Positions 43,080-52,694 of a DNA stretch of 64,000 nucleotides are shown one piece after another. The number at the start of each line of letters is the position of its first letter. Position 1 is the stretch's first letter. The stretch is from assembly GCA_026168455.1 (NCBI GenBank), contig CM047426.1, forward strand, positions 71,699,986 to 71,763,985. Reading direction: 5' to 3'. Both the position numbers and the translations under genes were made by a program. The notes beneath the pieces are model-generated. The model was not told the origin of the DNA. It was given only the letters and a program-made list of their open reading frames with translations, and did not search any database. This DNA comes from Theocolax elegans (taxonomy: Eukaryota; Arthropoda; Insecta; Hymenoptera; Cerocephalidae).

Positions 43080-43331
43080 ATGGAGACTTTGGAATACATC
43101 TATTTGACACCGAGAATTCGAGCTCCAGCGGAATGGGCGAACATCAGTCATGATAACTTGCACGCTGTAGTGACGGCTATACTAGCCTACGATTTGCAGC
43201 AGGGTACTGCTGACGTCTATGTAAAATTATCGGGGCTTTTAACAAGACTTTATAAAGTCAACAATATTTTTTGGTTTAAGAAGATTAATGAAGCTGAGTT
43301 ACAACAAGAAGAAAATGGCAGTGCTAATTAA
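43080..43331 (+). CDS. Polinton hypothetical protein, 83-84 aa
   Basis: The ATG at 43080 immediately follows a strong acceptor and is preferred over an in-frame Met 15 bases upstream that lies in the intron. The protein starts METLEYIYLTPRIRAPAEWA and contains a helical centre (HAVVTAILAYDLQQGTADVY) and an acidic Gln/Glu-rich end. No known domain is recognised. Its own TATA promoter and spliced leader suggest that it is an expressed early-region-type gene. An AATAAA lies shortly after the stop. Confidence 0.55.
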   Translation: METLEYIYLTPRIRAPAEWANISHDNLHAVVTAILAYDLQQGTADVYVKLSGLLTRLYKVNNIFWFKKINEAELQQEENGSAN

Positions 43332-43465
43332 TATGAAATAAATAAAATATGAATGGTATTGAATGTAACATCGTAGTTGCAATTTATATGTATTATCAAT
43401 GTCAATGTATTTTATAACTTTATAAATAAATTGAAATAGATTGTATTTTATTATTATAATAAATA

Positions 43466-43750
43466 TTATTTCATCAACCCATCCGAAATAGAACTTTTAA
43501 AATTTATTATTTCTAAAGAATAATTATTTGTATCTAATACCCTAGTAGAATTCAAAATATAAGAAATGGCTGGGAAATTAGTAAATGGGCAGCGAAAATG
43601 GTTAGGTATTGACTCCCGATGAAACGCTTTTTCGCCCACTTCTTGCACATTTATTGGAATGAGCATAACCACCAAACATAAAGTATTAATTTCTGGGTAA
43701 TGTTCTAAACAAACTCGAAGCGTGTTGTGAAATTTGATCCGTTTTACCAT
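43466..43750 (-). CDS. Polinton hypothetical protein, 94 aa, minus strand
   Basis: Open from an ATG in good context (agaaatgg) to TAA at 43466. The composition looks coding (LEHYPEINTLCLVVMLIPIN). A ttataaaag TATA-like word sits just upstream and an AATAAT/ATTATAATAAA run just downstream. No family recognised. It could be a captured gene or a remnant of a larger one. Confidence 0.4.
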   Translation of the reverse strand: MVKRIKFHNTLRVCLEHYPEINTLCLVVMLIPINVQEVGEKAFHRESIPNHFRCPFTNFPAISYILNSTRVLDTNNYSLEIINFKSSISDGLMK

Positions 43751-44084
43751 TTCTTTTATAAATTAATCACCAAATTGGTTCGACATATTCTTACAGCCTT
43801 GTTCATGGGCTATATAATGCGCCAGGTATCCTGCTTACGGAATCTAGTTTTACAAGCTTCAAAATACTTAGTTCAATCCTAACATTTATAGATTATTCTA
43901 TAAAATAGCTAGTTTTAGCCTATTTCTAGTTTAACTGGCTTGCTACTACTCACTAAATGGATTTAAATTCTACTAGGGTAGTTAACTAATTTTTGGAAAA
44001 CTTGTACGGAATGAACAATAATTTTAAAATCAGTTTATAGTATGACGATTTTATAGTTAAAGGATGTTTTTTCTTTACTTTTAA

Positions 44085-44119
<35 letters not shown>

Positions 44120-44664
44120 CAAACTTTTAATACTCTTCATAAAGAGTTTATTGTCTGCATCTGCGGAAACTATAATAATGTTATACTAGACAAAAATCGA
44201 TAAAAAATACAGAACTGTACCATCTGATTAGATAATAAATAAGCTTTCGTAGAAGATATTAATTAATATAACAGTATAAAATAAATTAATCTATTTAAAA
44301 GTATTACATGTATACACGATATACTTGAACATTTATTTTTTACTTGCTGATTGCCAGTACAGAGCTGTCAATTTTTTTATACAAAATCAGTACGTGAAAT
44401 AGAAATCTATTTTACTTATAAGTAGATTAAAATTAAGATAAAAATATTATACTTAATACAATTCCTATGAATAGGTTTCCTAGAATCGTATGCAAATGAT
44501 TACATTTCCTAGAATACAGTTGCAAAGCTTATTCAGTAATTAATTTAAACAACAATTTGTTGGAAATTAAAAAAATTCATGGAATTGCCTTGACAGACAA
44601 GCATATAAATAGCTTGCAAATGCTTTTCATATAAAAGTTTTATTTTGATTCTTGAAGAGTTAAC
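43751..44664. other. Polinton spacer before PolB
   Basis: It contains a poly-T run (44089-44117) and, just before PolB, TATA-like catataaatag (44604) and catataaaag (44628). No ORF is supported. Confidence 0.55.
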
Positions 44665-47600
44665 ATGCTTACACTTGATTGTAATCGTTCGGTAAGCATA
44701 ATGCTTCAAGCCTACAGGCTTATTGCATCAAATAATGTGAAATTAGAGCAAGTAATTAAGTGGGAAAGGCTTAATAAAAAAAATCTCAAATTGCTGAAAC
44801 GTACTCTGCACAAAGATGACACAACTGTAGCTGAAAAAACCAAATTAATATCAAGTATTGCATTGCTTAAAGGAATACAAGAAAAGTTCAAGTGTTTATT
44901 AAAAACGGGCAGTGGAGTGCATGGAAAAAGGAGTAAAAATCGAGTAAAATGGCAAGATTTGGAGAGTGCGTTTAACGGACGTGTCAAATCAGGAGTAATA
45001 ATAAACTTAAAAAATTTAGATGTTATTGAATTCATGAAAGATGCGCAGACTTTATTCATACCACGAATTAAGAATGTGTTAAAAAAAGAAAATGCTTTAA
45101 AAATTTATGCTGTGTTAGCTGCTGAATTTGTTGTATCAAAAGCTGATAAAGAAGTAGTGGAAATTAAATATTTTAATACAAAAGCAGAATCTGTTTTACC
45201 AACAACCAATTTAAAGGACTGGTTTACACATAATATAAAGGACTCTATTGAAAAGGATATTGAAGAATTTCAGGAAAGAGACTGGCTGGTCATTAAGATC
45301 AATAATTAATTTATGTGTGCATCTAAACAAATATAATCCTATGCGTGGCAGTTCTTACATTGATCTACCTGATGCTATTAAGAATAAACATGCTTGTGTC
45401 AACGTGAAAAATTTTGATGATGAGTGTTTTAAGTGGGTCATTTTATCAGCTTTACATCCAGTTAAAAAAAATAGTGATAGAGTATCAAGTTATAAAGATT
45501 ATGAAAATGATTTAAATTTTACTGGCATAGAATTCCCAGTTAGACCTTGTCAAATACCAAAGTTTGAAAGACTAAATTGTATTTCTATTAATGTGTACAT
45601 TTTACGCAAAAAAGGATTAAAAAATTTCGATGTTTTACCTTATTATATTACAGCAGAAATAAAGAATACTCACATCAACCTTCTTCTATTACAAAACTGT
45701 TATTCTCCTGAGAACAGAGATCTTGATAAAAAATTTCAAATGATTTACCATTACGTGTGGATTCGTGACTTATCTCGACTAGTATCTCAGAATCTTTCGA
45801 AAAAAAAAGTAAAAAAATTTGTTTGTAATCGATGTTTACATTATTTTCATACTGAATGCAGTTTAAAATTACATGACCAAGACTGTGCAGAGCTGAATAA
45901 ATGTCGTGTAAATTTACCAAGTATAAAAAACAAAATGTTAGAATTTAAAAATTATAAAAATAAGGAAAGAGTGCCATTTATAATATATGCTGATTTTGAA
46001 TGCGTACTTAAAGCTATACAAACTAATAACGCATATCAAAAGCATGAAGCAATTAGTATTGGATATTACATGAAATGTAGCTATGATGACAATATCTCCT
46101 ATTATCGTAGCTACAGAGGCCCTGAACCAGCTAAATGGTTTGCTTTAGAATTGCAGAAATTAGCGGAAAAGCTTGAACCTATTTTTCATGATATTATACC
46201 AATGAACAAGCTTACGTCAAATCAAGAGATGGATTTTCATGATGCGCAAATATGTCATATTTGTGATAAACCATTTGAAGGTTGCGAAACAAAAGTTCGA
46301 GATCATTGTCACTTTACTGGCAGGTATAATTTTTTAATTTTTAAATTTAACATAAATTGGAATAATTTATATTCAGTTGAAAAAATTGTATTTTGTTTTA
46401 GGTATAGAGGAGCTGCACACAATGGATGTAATATCAATTATAAAGATTCACCTGCTATTCCAGTAATATTTCATAACCTAACTGGATACGATTCCCATTT
46501 TCTTATTAGAGATATTGCAAACACATTTCCTGGCAAGGTGGATCTGCTACCATTAAACAAAGAGCGATTTATAGCTTTTACTAAACATATTGCAGATAGC
46601 TTTATAAATTTCAGATTTATTGATTCCTTCCGTTTTCTGCCATCATCTTTAGATAAATTATCATCATACCTTGATGAATTCAATATTTTAAGATCTGAAT
46701 TTTCTAAATATGACGAATTAACAGATGAAAAATATCAATTGCTCAAAAGAAAAGGAATTTTTCCATATGATTATTTAGATTCTGTGGAAAAACTAGAAGT
46801 AACCGAATTGCCAGCAAAAGAAAAATTTTACAATAAATTAAATAATACTAATATTACCGAAGAAGATTATCAGCATGCAAACAATATTTGGAAAATATTT
46901 GAAATTAAAACTTTAGGACAATACTCTGATTTTTATTTAAAAACTGATGTACTGCTTTTGACTGAAGTGTTTGAAAATTTTCGAAACAATTGTCTTAAAA
47001 CTTATGGTTTAGATCCAGCTCATTATTACACTGCACCTGGATTAACTTGGGATGCTGCGCTAAAAGTAACAAAAGTACAATTAGAGTTGCTCACCGATAT
47101 AGATATGTTAATGTTCATTGAGCGGGGTATTCGTGGTGGTGTTAGTCAATGCTGCAATCGATATGCATGTGCTAACAATAAATATATGCCTAATTATAAA
47201 AAAGATAAAGAAAATAAGTATTTAATGTATTATGATGTGAACAATTTGTACGGCTGGGCTATGCAACAGTATTTACCTTATAATGGCTTTACTTGGCTAA
47301 CTATTGATGAAATAAAATGATTTGAATTTGATTAATATTTCAGATGACTCACCAATAGGTTATATTTTCGAAGTAGATTTAGAGTATCCTGTACATTTAC
47401 ATAATAAACATCAAGATCTACCTCTATGCCCTGAACACATGAAACCTCCGGGTTCCACATATTCGAAGCTTATGACTACATTGTATTCTAAGGAGCGATA
47501 CGTTCTACATTATCGCAATTTAAAACAAGCTCTACTAACTGGACTAAAACTTCAAAAGATTCACAGAGTCTTGAAATTTAACCAAAAACCATGGCTAAAA

Positions 47601-48476
47601 TCGTACATAAATTTGAATACTGAGATGAGAAAAGCTGCAAAAAATGAATTTGAAAAGAACTTGTATAAATTGATGAACAATGCAGTATTTGGAAAAACAA
47701 TGGAAAATGTGAGAAAACGAGTTGATGTTCGTCTTAGTACTAAATGGGATGGTCGATATGGTGCTGAATTTTTAATAAGTCAACCAAATTTTCACAGCCG
47801 ATCAGTTATAGATGAAAACCTCATTGCAGTACAACTTGCAAAAACAGATGTTTATGTAAATAAACCAATTTATATAGGTCTCTGCGTATTGGATTTATCA
47901 AAGACTCTCGTATACGATTTTCATTATAATTATATGAAAAAGGAATTTGGTGATAATTGCAAATTGCTGTATACTGACACTGACAGTTTGATATACGAAA
48001 TTCAACATGATGACATTTATCAGATTATGAAACGAGACATTCAGTATTTTGATACATCTGATTATTCATCTAATAATATTTTTCAAATGCCGCGTGTCAA
48101 CAAGAAAGAAGTTGGGCTAATGAAAGATGAATGTAACGGCCTTATCATGACTGAATTTGTAGGTTTACGAAGTAAAATGTATAGTATTAGAGTTGAAGGA
48201 GAAGATAGATTAAAGAAAGCAAAAGGTGTAAAAAATAACGTAGTTCAAAATACAATCACTTTTAACGATTATTTAGAGTGTTTACAAAATTCATCTGTAA
48301 AATTCAGAGATCAGTGTATAATTCGTTCTAGACAGCATAATGTGTACTCGGAAAAACAAGAAAAAATAGCTTTAAGTCCGTATGATGATAAAAGATATTT
48401 AATATCAGATGAAACAGATATATTACCATGGGGTCATTATAAAATTGTTCAAATTAATGAGCAAGAAAATAAATAA
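44665..48476 (+). pseudogene. Protein-primed family B DNA polymerase (pPolB), two frameshifts, one intron
   Basis: The Polinton replicase. Segment 1 (44665-45309) holds the N-terminal region. Segment 2 continues in another frame to 47320, and segment 3 in a third from 47322 to 48476. The breaks are near 45285 and 47320. Motifs visible: a Cys/His finger (FVCNRCLHYFHTECSLKLH, ~45820), exonuclease I YADFEC (~45985), an HNH-like zinc segment (CHICDKPF ... DHCHFTG ... AAHNGCN, 46254-46436), exonuclease II HNLTGYDSHFL (~46472), exonuclease III YLKTDVLLL (~46940), polymerase A DVNNLYGWAM (~47235), B KLMNNAVFGKTM (~47670) and C YTDTDS (~47970). All catalytic acids seen are retained, so the breaks look recent. 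A 78-nt intron-like insert lies at 46324-46401. Confidence 0.92.
46324..46401 (+). other. Probable 78-nt spliceosomal intron in PolB
   Basis: It begins gtataa and ends gttttag. It interrupts the conserved TGRYRGAAHN zinc segment exactly between the two halves of the Arg codon (ag|g). Length is divisible by three and there is no stop, so unspliced RNA would still be open. Family PolB proteins run straight through here. Confidence 0.75.
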
Positions 48477-48519
48477 TACAAAATAAAACAAAGTTATAAT
48501 TTGCATTTATTACTTTATT
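48477..48519. terminator. Convergent poly-A region between PolB and integrase
   Basis: The 43-bp spacer has AATAAA-type signals for the + strand (aaaataaaac) and, inverted, for the - strand (tttatt, twice). Both transcripts appear to share this short 3' region. Confidence 0.6.
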
Positions 48520-49449
48520 TTATACATTTGATTTCCTTATCCAACTATTATGCGAATTATCGAATCCTAACCACTTTACATAAATTTCATTCCCTCGTTT
48601 TTTCAAGATTTTCTCCACTAGATAAACATCTGGATACTCTGCTTTTAAGAGTTCATGTTCATAGAAGCCACCAGCAATTTGTTGATCTTGATAATCTTTT
48701 AACTTGTATGTGCTTGGAGTTGTAGGCATTACTTGAGTTATAGTGAAAATTTCTGTTGACCAATTGGGAGTGTAACCCTTCTCAAAAACTTTTTTTAATT
48801 TACTCACTCGAACTTTATCTCCAACATTAAATTTTGTTCGCTTCCTTCTTTTTGCCAGAGTGTTAGTTGATTGTTTAAATCGAGCTAAGATTTTACACTC
48901 ATTTTTGTCATTAACATCTTTAGGTTTAACTCCAATCGTACGATGTACACTATTATTATAGGTCATTAATAAATCAGGCAATATATCATACCACTTGTAT
49001 GTGCCACGTAAGCTAAAATGCATCCACATTTTATTTTTTAATGTCCGATTAAAACGTTCACAAATAGACGCTTTGAGATTACTATACGTTGAATAATGGT
49101 TTATATTATAATTTTTCATAAGCTTTTGAAATTTTGCATTGTAAAATTCAGTCCCGAGATCGGTCTGCAAATTTTTTGGAGCTTTTCTTTGCTGTAAAAT
49201 TGATTTCATTGCTGCTGTAACCTCTTCACCAGTTTTTCGTTTCACGGGGATAGCCCAAGCATATTTGGAGAATACATCAATGACAGTTAACAAATAATGA
49301 TAACCTTTATTTTCTCGAGCGTAAGGTTGCATTTCTACAAGATCAGCTTGCCAGGTTTCATCCAAACCCCGCATAACGAATTTTCGTCGCTGATAATTTC
49401 GACGTACAGGCTTATGAAGCTCTTCAACCACTTGCTGCTTACTGTCCAT
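48520..49449 (-). CDS. Polinton integrase (retroviral-type) with chromodomain
   Basis: 309 residues, intact. The rve catalytic core carries D36 (WQADLVEM), D97 (QTDLGTEFYN) and E131 (CERFNRTLKN), the DDE triad that joins element ends to target DNA and makes the 6-bp duplication. Residues ~205-265 look like the SH3-like DNA-binding part. The C-terminus (VEKILKKRGNEIYVKWLGFD) is a chromodomain, expected to read chromatin. The start ATG overlaps the stop of the upstream gene (taatg). It converges with PolB. Confidence 0.93.
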   Translation of the reverse strand: MDSKQQVVEELHKPVRRNYQRRKFVMRGLDETWQADLVEMQPYARENKGYHYLLTVIDVFSKYAWAIPVKRKTGEEVTAAMKSILQQRKAPKNLQTDLGTEFYNAKFQKLMKNYNINHYSTYSNLKASICERFNRTLKNKMWMHFSLRGTYKWYDILPDLLMTYNNSVHRTIGVKPKDVNDKNECKILARFKQSTNTLAKRRKRTKFNVGDKVRVSKLKKVFEKGYTPNWSTEIFTITQVMPTTPSTYKLKDYQDQQIAGGFYEHELLKAEYPDVYLVEKILKKRGNEIYVKWLGFDNSHNSWIRKSNV

Positions 49450-49766
49450 TATGAGGTTTTATTTGTCAGTATTTTCTGATCACTATTCTCCTCTTCAATA
49501 CGAGCACCTACTGCTACACTTAATCTATTGCTTAATTTATTTAAATCTTTTCTTAATGTAGCAATTGCACCTTGCAATTTTCTTATATCCTTTAAATACG
49601 TTTCTAAGTTAATAGCATCACCTGACTGCTTAGGTTCTGCAACATTACATAATCTTTTATAAGCAATATCGTAATGACCATCAGCAGTAACTTTATATCC
49701 AATTCCAGGAGGACCACGACTGCCACCCGTCCGGTCGAGGTTACGTCCAAACACGTCGACACTCAT
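49449..49766 (-). CDS. Polinton small structural protein with fibre-like motif
   Basis: 105 residues, intact, MSVDVFGRN at the start. A Gly/Pro-rich patch (GGSRGPPGIGYK) is followed by DIAYKRLCNVAEPKQSGDAI and then a heptad-like helix (LQGAIATLRKDLNKLSNRL). The 'KRL.NV..P....DA' pattern resembles the hinge seen in phage and viral trimeric fibre shafts. Together with the coiled coil this suggests a trimeric appendage or spike protein. The motif is seen; the role is inference. Its stop codon TAA overlaps the integrase ATG by one base. Confidence 0.7.
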   Translation of the reverse strand: MSVDVFGRNLDRTGGSRGPPGIGYKVTADGHYDIAYKRLCNVAEPKQSGDAINLETYLKDIRKLQGAIATLRKDLNKLSNRLSVAVGARIEEENSDQKILTNKTS

Positions 49767-49825
49767 GTTGATACTAATTGGAAACCATCGAGTTCAAATC
49801 ATATGTTTATATTTCATACAAAATT

Positions 49826-50032
49826 TCAAACAATGTTGGAATATGCGTTATATTTTTTAGTAAGCACTGGGTTAATAATTTCACTCAATCTGTAGATTCG
49901 CATTTGAAAACGTTCTCGATCACATGCTATTTGCTCCCATTCTCCAATACGAGCTTTTTTACTAGCATACGGCCAAGTGTACATTACGTGAACGATTACT
50001 TTAGGGTTAAAACGAACTTTTTTAGACGTCAT
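49826..50032 (-). CDS. Polinton conserved small protein, 68 aa
   Basis: Begins MTSKKVRFNPKVIVHVMYTW. I choose this ATG because it lies one base after the stop of the upstream gene; an in-frame Met 54 bases earlier would overlap that gene. It is basic, with an aromatic VMYTWPYA patch and a helical second half (CDRERFQMRIYRLSEIINPV). Similar short proteins occur in this position in arthropod Polintons, to my recollection. Function unknown. Confidence 0.6.
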   Translation of the reverse strand: MTSKKVRFNPKVIVHVMYTWPYASKKARIGEWEQIACDRERFQMRIYRLSEIINPVLTKKYNAYSNIV

Positions 50033-50033
50033 A

Positions 50034-50993
50034 TTAGTAAATATAATCTGCTTCCCGAAGTTCTTCAATAATGGAGAGGATTTCATTCCTATGACTTTGG
50101 TTACCAGCTGCTAATTCAGCCGTAAGCAAGCGAAGGCGATCAACTAATTCATTAACGTTATCCCAGTATATGTAATTCATATACATACGTTTCTTTGCAA
50201 TTTTGCTTTTCGGCAAGAGGCCAGAGCCCTTTACTGATTCATTTATTGGTACATTGAAATAAGGAGAGATAAAATATTTATATTTGTTACTGTTACTTCG
50301 ACGTATTGTCTCGTTTTCATCATAATTTTTTTTATAAGCATTTGTCACTTTAATTATTTTTCGATAATTTTCAATATCACTAGTGCTGATGAGCGATCCA
50401 TCTGGCAGTTTCTTAAATAACAATTCGAGCAAACCAACTGTTTTCGGATACTTTACATTCTGCACCGTCACAAAAGATGCTCCAAAGTTTACTGGTGAAT
50501 TGCCAATCTTTAGTACATGATTCTCTATTCGTACACCAAATATATTATCATACGTTTTAGGATTTTGTTCAAGTAATTTGAAATATTGCTCATTAAATGA
50601 TTCTCGTTGTTCAGTATTTTCTAAATCGCTTTCAGCAATAGCAAAACTTGCAGCTAAATCTGCGTTTTTAATTGTTTCATCAACATCACTTTGCAAGGCA
50701 TCATCAGCATCGTCCTTACTAATTTTATTAGATGTCTGTGTATTTGGCTTTTTTGCATGAAATTTTTCTGACTTGTCAAGCGTTCTCTTTGATTTTGCCT
50801 GAATAATTTGGTGTTCATCCTCTGTTACATTAACGAGCTTCTCAAGTGGACTAACAATAGGTTTAAAAGTATAATCTAACTGTCTTTCGAACTCAGCATT
50901 TGTTTCTCGTAACTGTTTATATTTCTTCTTAATTGCTCGCCGCGACTTCACAATTTGTGAGAGAACAGCCTTCTCTTTTTGAAAGTCTGCCAT
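50034..50993 (-). CDS. Polinton conserved protein (DUF8207-type), 319 aa
   Basis: Intact. Residues 1-60 form a charged coiled coil (KSRRAIKKKYKQLRETNAEF). Residues 60-130 are low-complexity Lys/Asp-rich. The C-terminal half is globular (FGASFVTVQNVKYPKTVGLL ... LPDGSLIS). The end, VNELVDRLRLLTAELAAGNQ then EILSIIEELREADYIY, is the signature that I recall from the domain catalogued as DUF8207, widespread in arthropod Polintons. It sits between the ATPase and the small structural ORFs, so a virion or assembly role is plausible. No enzymatic motif. Confidence 0.7.
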   Translation of the reverse strand: MADFQKEKAVLSQIVKSRRAIKKKYKQLRETNAEFERQLDYTFKPIVSPLEKLVNVTEDEHQIIQAKSKRTLDKSEKFHAKKPNTQTSNKISKDDADDALQSDVDETIKNADLAASFAIAESDLENTEQRESFNEQYFKLLEQNPKTYDNIFGVRIENHVLKIGNSPVNFGASFVTVQNVKYPKTVGLLELLFKKLPDGSLISTSDIENYRKIIKVTNAYKKNYDENETIRRSNSNKYKYFISPYFNVPINESVKGSGLLPKSKIAKKRMYMNYIYWDNVNELVDRLRLLTAELAAGNQSHRNEILSIIEELREADYIY

Positions 50994-51026
50994 ATTGAAC
51001 GAACGTACAACAATATACTGTCTGAT

Positions 51027-51731
51027 TTACTTTGAATACGCAATATTTATAAGAAAACAATCAAAACCTTTTCTATATCTACCATCATCAATAGCTCTAT
51101 CTTTATCAATAACAAGAAATCCATGTTTATCTCTCCAGCAGGTAGAACATAAATGTTTAAATTGTTCATATGACATATCTGTATTAACATGATCATTATA
51201 CACATGCTTCAAATTTAAATCGTCTTGTTGAAACAGAACTAGTAAATTAACATTATCTCGAATCAAATGTTTTGGAATGTGAGCATAAGATTGACAAAGA
51301 TAAAAACAGTCCAAATGTTTATGTCTTCCCATGCAAAAAAAATTTTTAATGTTATCTTGTTTCTCGCAAGCTATATCATCGAATATCATGATTGAATTTG
51401 GAAGTACATCTTCAGATGGTAGTACTGAATCATGATCACTAAACGGAAAATATTGTACTTCACTTATAGGTTCGAGTAGTTGCTTGAGAAATTGATATTT
51501 AGGTTGATTAAGCGATTTTGAATAGACGTATACATTTTCAAATTTTAATCCACTTGGATGAGTAATGAGAGAGAGTAAAGTATTTGTTTTTCCACAACTC
51601 GATGGACCGCAAAATATGGCTCTAATACTATCAGGGAGTAATTCTCCATGACGTTTCTGAATTCTTTTCTGTGGTATAAAATTATCAAAGTTTATTACTG
51701 GTAGCTTTACGCAATGCTCTTTGAACTTCAT
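51027..51731 (-). CDS. A32/FtsK-HerA-type genome packaging ATPase
   Basis: 234 residues, intact. Walker A GPSSCGKT at residues 42-49, Walker B IMIFDD at 114-119, then a sensor-like GRHKHLDCFYLCQSYAHIP segment (~130-148) typical of poxvirus A32-like packaging ATPases. It is expected to pump DNA into a capsid. First gene of the leftward operon-like block; its ATG lies 105 bp from the divergent PLA2/pX gene. Confidence 0.92.
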   Translation of the reverse strand: MKFKEHCVKLPVINFDNFIPQKRIQKRHGELLPDSIRAIFCGPSSCGKTNTLLSLITHPSGLKFENVYVYSKSLNQPKYQFLKQLLEPISEVQYFPFSDHDSVLPSEDVLPNSIMIFDDIACEKQDNIKNFFCMGRHKHLDCFYLCQSYAHIPKHLIRDNVNLLVLFQQDDLNLKHVYNDHVNTDMSYEQFKHLCSTCWRDKHGFLVIDKDRAIDDGRYRKGFDCFLINIAYSK

Positions 51732-51836
51732 GGTGGCTCCTCGATATCTTAGATAAAACTGACGTTATATTGTATATATAGTACACTTATAAGGTGTATC
51801 AATTAGTTTGAATCTGTCTTTTGATATAATAACGTC
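51732..51836. promoter_or_regulatory. Divergent promoter between ATPase and PLA2/pX gene
   Basis: A 105-bp spacer with a near-palindromic tgtatatatagtac TATA at about 51771-51784 and acttataagg just after it. It can place a TATA 45-65 bp from both start codons. It divides the leftward and rightward late-type gene blocks. Confidence 0.6.
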
Positions 51837-52694
51837 ATGATTGTGCATAAGCAGTATAAAAAGCGAAAGGGTCGTGGTTTGATTAACACACTCATAAATA
51901 AACTTCCTTTTGAGTTGCATTTACCAGGTTATCAATATTGTGGGCCAGGAACTAAACTTGCTAAACGACTTGCTCGAGGTGATCCTGGAATTAATCCTTT
52001 GGACAAAGCTTGTAAAGAACACGATATTAGTTATTCGCAGAATCGCGAAAATATTGCAGCCAGACACGCCGCTGACAAAATTTTAGCTGACAAGGCCTGG
52101 CAACGTGTCATTGCGAATAACGCTAATATTGGTGAAAAAGTATCTGCATATGCAATAACAAATGCTATGAAAATGAAATCCAAATTTGGAATGGGCTTGA
52201 AAAAAAAAAGAAAAACAAACAAAAAGGGCAAATGTCCTATTACGTTAGCTAGTGTGGTCACAGCTGCTAAAAAATCAACAGTTCCGAGCAACGATTCTCG
52301 CAAAGTCATTCGTAGTGCACTACGGGGAGCTCGAAAGGCTATAAAAAAAGCTGGTGGAAAAGCTAATATACGCGTTCCTCGTATCCTACCAGTTCCTACC
52401 AAAGTTGGAGGTTTCCTACCATTTTTAATTCCAATATTTGCAGGCTTAAGTGCAACTGGTGCATTAGCAGGTGGCGCTGCTGGTATAGCCAAAGCAGTAA
52501 ATGATGCTCAAGCAGCTAAACGTCAACTTGAAGAAAATCAAAGGCATAATAAAACAATGGAAAAAATTGCTCTCGGAAAAGGTCTCTATTTAAAACCACA
52601 TAAATCGGGTTACGGTATTTATTTGAAACCATATACTGGAAAAGGTCTACTCGAACAAAGTGGTAAAAAAGAGAAAAAAAAAACTTCAATTTAG
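51837..52694 (+). CDS. PLA2-domain protein with adenovirus pX-like hydrophobic segment
   Basis: 285 residues, intact. The N-terminus has a parvovirus-VP1u-like phospholipase A2 core: calcium loop YCGPGT (34-39) and catalytic CKEHDISY (59-66, His62-Asp63). Residues 120-190 are very basic (KKKRKTNKK) like DNA-core proteins. GGFLPFLIPIFAGLSATGAL (191-210) and the following Ala/Gly stretch resemble the membrane-active adenovirus pX segment. The C-terminus carries two YLKP repeats (251, 262). It is probably a virion protein combining DNA binding with membrane breach; this role is inferred from the families. It overlaps the next ORF at the stop codon. Confidence 0.8.
   Translation: MIVHKQYKKRKGRGLINTLINKLPFELHLPGYQYCGPGTKLAKRLARGDPGINPLDKACKEHDISYSQNRENIAARHAADKILADKAWQRVIANNANIGEKVSAYAITNAMKMKSKFGMGLKKKRKTNKKGKCPITLASVVTAAKKSTVPSNDSRKVIRSALRGARKAIKKAGGKANIRVPRILPVPTKVGGFLPFLIPIFAGLSATGALAGGAAGIAKAVNDAQAAKRQLEENQRHNKTMEKIALGKGLYLKPHKSGYGIYLKPYTGKGLLEQSGKKEKKKTSI

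Noticed and set aside
46324..46401. Reading the 78-nt segment as 26 PolB residues
   Set aside because: It splits a conserved zinc segment at a codon boundary consistent with GT-AG splicing and encodes AT-derived Asn/Phe/Ile-rich filler.
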